A DNA stretch of 7,857 nucleotides from Fidelibacterota bacterium (GTDB taxonomy: Bacteria > Fidelibacterota > Fidelibacteria > Fidelibacterales > Fidelibacteraceae): NCBI GenBank assembly GCA_030620575.1, contig JAUXEL010000077.1, positions 1-7,857 of the forward strand, written 5' to 3'. A program made the position numbers and the translations under genes. Shown one piece after another: positions 7,504-7,857 of the stretch (positions are counted from its first letter, which is position 1; the number at the start of each line of letters is the position of its first letter). The notes beneath the pieces are model-generated. The model did no database searches, was not told where the DNA came from, and saw only the letters and a program-made list of their open reading frames with translations.

Positions 7504-7857
7504 AATAATGGGTTCAGCCATAGCGTGACCACGGATCACCCAGTTTCCGTTAAGCTTTTCAATATCAACACCCAATAAAAATATCTGTTTGCCGGTATTA
7601 TCTGTTACCGGACCCAGTCCGGCAGCCTGATCAAAGCTTTTAATAAGATAGTATGCATTTTTAACAGACAAAAGTTGTTCTGACTGCGAACTAACAATAC
7701 TACTGTCACGCATTAATATATCTTCACGGTACGAAATGCCGGGATCGATATTTTTAGTCCATGCATATTGCGCATTGCCTTCCAATACGGCATTTGCCGG
7801 ATTTTTTACATCGAAGCGAATAGTTTTCCCGAAATACAGCGGTGCCAAAACACCAAA
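7495..7857 (-). CDS. Unrecognised protein, C-terminal 120 residues (5' end cut by window edge)
   Basis: An open frame on the minus strand runs from the window edge (7857) to a TAA at 7497-7495. It has no in-frame ATG near the edge; a TTG at 7848-7846 lies in frame but is probably internal, since the frame stays open upstream. I do not recognise the family. The fragment has alternating hydrophobic and polar stretches typical of beta structure ('KTIRFDVKNP', 'QIFLLGVDIEKLNGNWVIRG'), a helical segment ('SVKNAYYLIKSFDQAAGLG'), and no membrane segment or cysteine. The frame is continuous with ordinary codon use, and it is the only long frame left in this stretch, so it is probably a real gene. It converges on the kinase gene and overlaps its end by 9 bases, so it belongs to a different transcript. 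Confidence 0.65.
   Translation of the reverse strand, partial: FGVLAPLYFGKTIRFDVKNPANAVLEGNAQYAWTKNIDPGISYREDILMRDSSIVSSQSEQLLSVKNAYYLIKSFDQAAGLGPVTDNTGKQIFLLGVDIEKLNGNWVIRGHAMAEPIISG
7592..7622. repeat. Two overlapping, mutually exclusive short inverted repeats
   Basis: CCGGTA (7592-7597) pairs with TACCGG (7606-7611) across an 8-base loop. CCGGAC (7608-7613) pairs with GTCCGG (7617-7622) across a 3-base loop. Bases 7608-7611 are shared, so only one hairpin can form at a time. They lie inside the minus-strand gene, about 90-120 bases past the kinase stop. No T-run follows on either strand, so this is not a classical terminator. Confidence 0.35.

Overview
The window is a moderately AT-rich bacterial segment with five genes reading left to right and one gene converging from the right edge. 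It suggests an uncultured or little-studied member of the FCB group (Bacteroidota/Ignavibacteriota, Calditrichota, Marinimicrobia or Cloacimonadota type). The main clue is that two large secreted proteins end in a 'NYPNPFNP' module of the type IX secretion (Por) sorting-domain family, a hallmark of those phyla. The phylum itself cannot be fixed from this window.

Layout: (1) the C-terminal 85 codons of a dihydroneopterin aldolase (folB, 1-258); (2) 11 bases later, a putative lipoprotein of the DUF1460 / NlpC-P60-like amidase family (270-1151); (3) after a 59-base gap holding a symmetric dyad, two tandem paralogous genes (1211-3901 and 3952-6591) for secreted multidomain proteins of about 890 residues; (4) 9 bases after the second, a PfkB-family sugar/nucleoside kinase (6601-7503); (5) an unrecognised gene on the minus strand (7495-7857, cut by the window edge) whose stop codon overlaps the end of the kinase gene by 9 bases. 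There are no RNA genes, insertion sequences or CRISPR arrays, and no gene-free stretch longer than 59 bases.

The core of interest is the tandem pair. Each protein has a signal peptide, an N-terminal domain of about 310 residues with features reminiscent of NodB-like polysaccharide deacetylases (conserved HxH, FRSGW and LWSHLP motifs), a beta domain, a golvesin-like beta module, an Ig-like module of the ASPM/SPD-2/Hydin type, a second and more typical golvesin/xanthan-lyase-type module, and the type IX sorting tail. The likely role is a cell-surface or secreted carbohydrate-active or carbohydrate-binding protein. Enzymatic activity is inferred, not proven. The two genes are only moderately similar in DNA over most of their length, but a 221-base tract across the linker before the sorting tail is 95% identical with sharp edges. 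This points to recent gene conversion or module exchange.

The same orientation and short gaps of the first five genes fit one or two transcripts, but folate synthesis, cell-wall amidase, secreted proteins and sugar kinase do not form an obvious single pathway.
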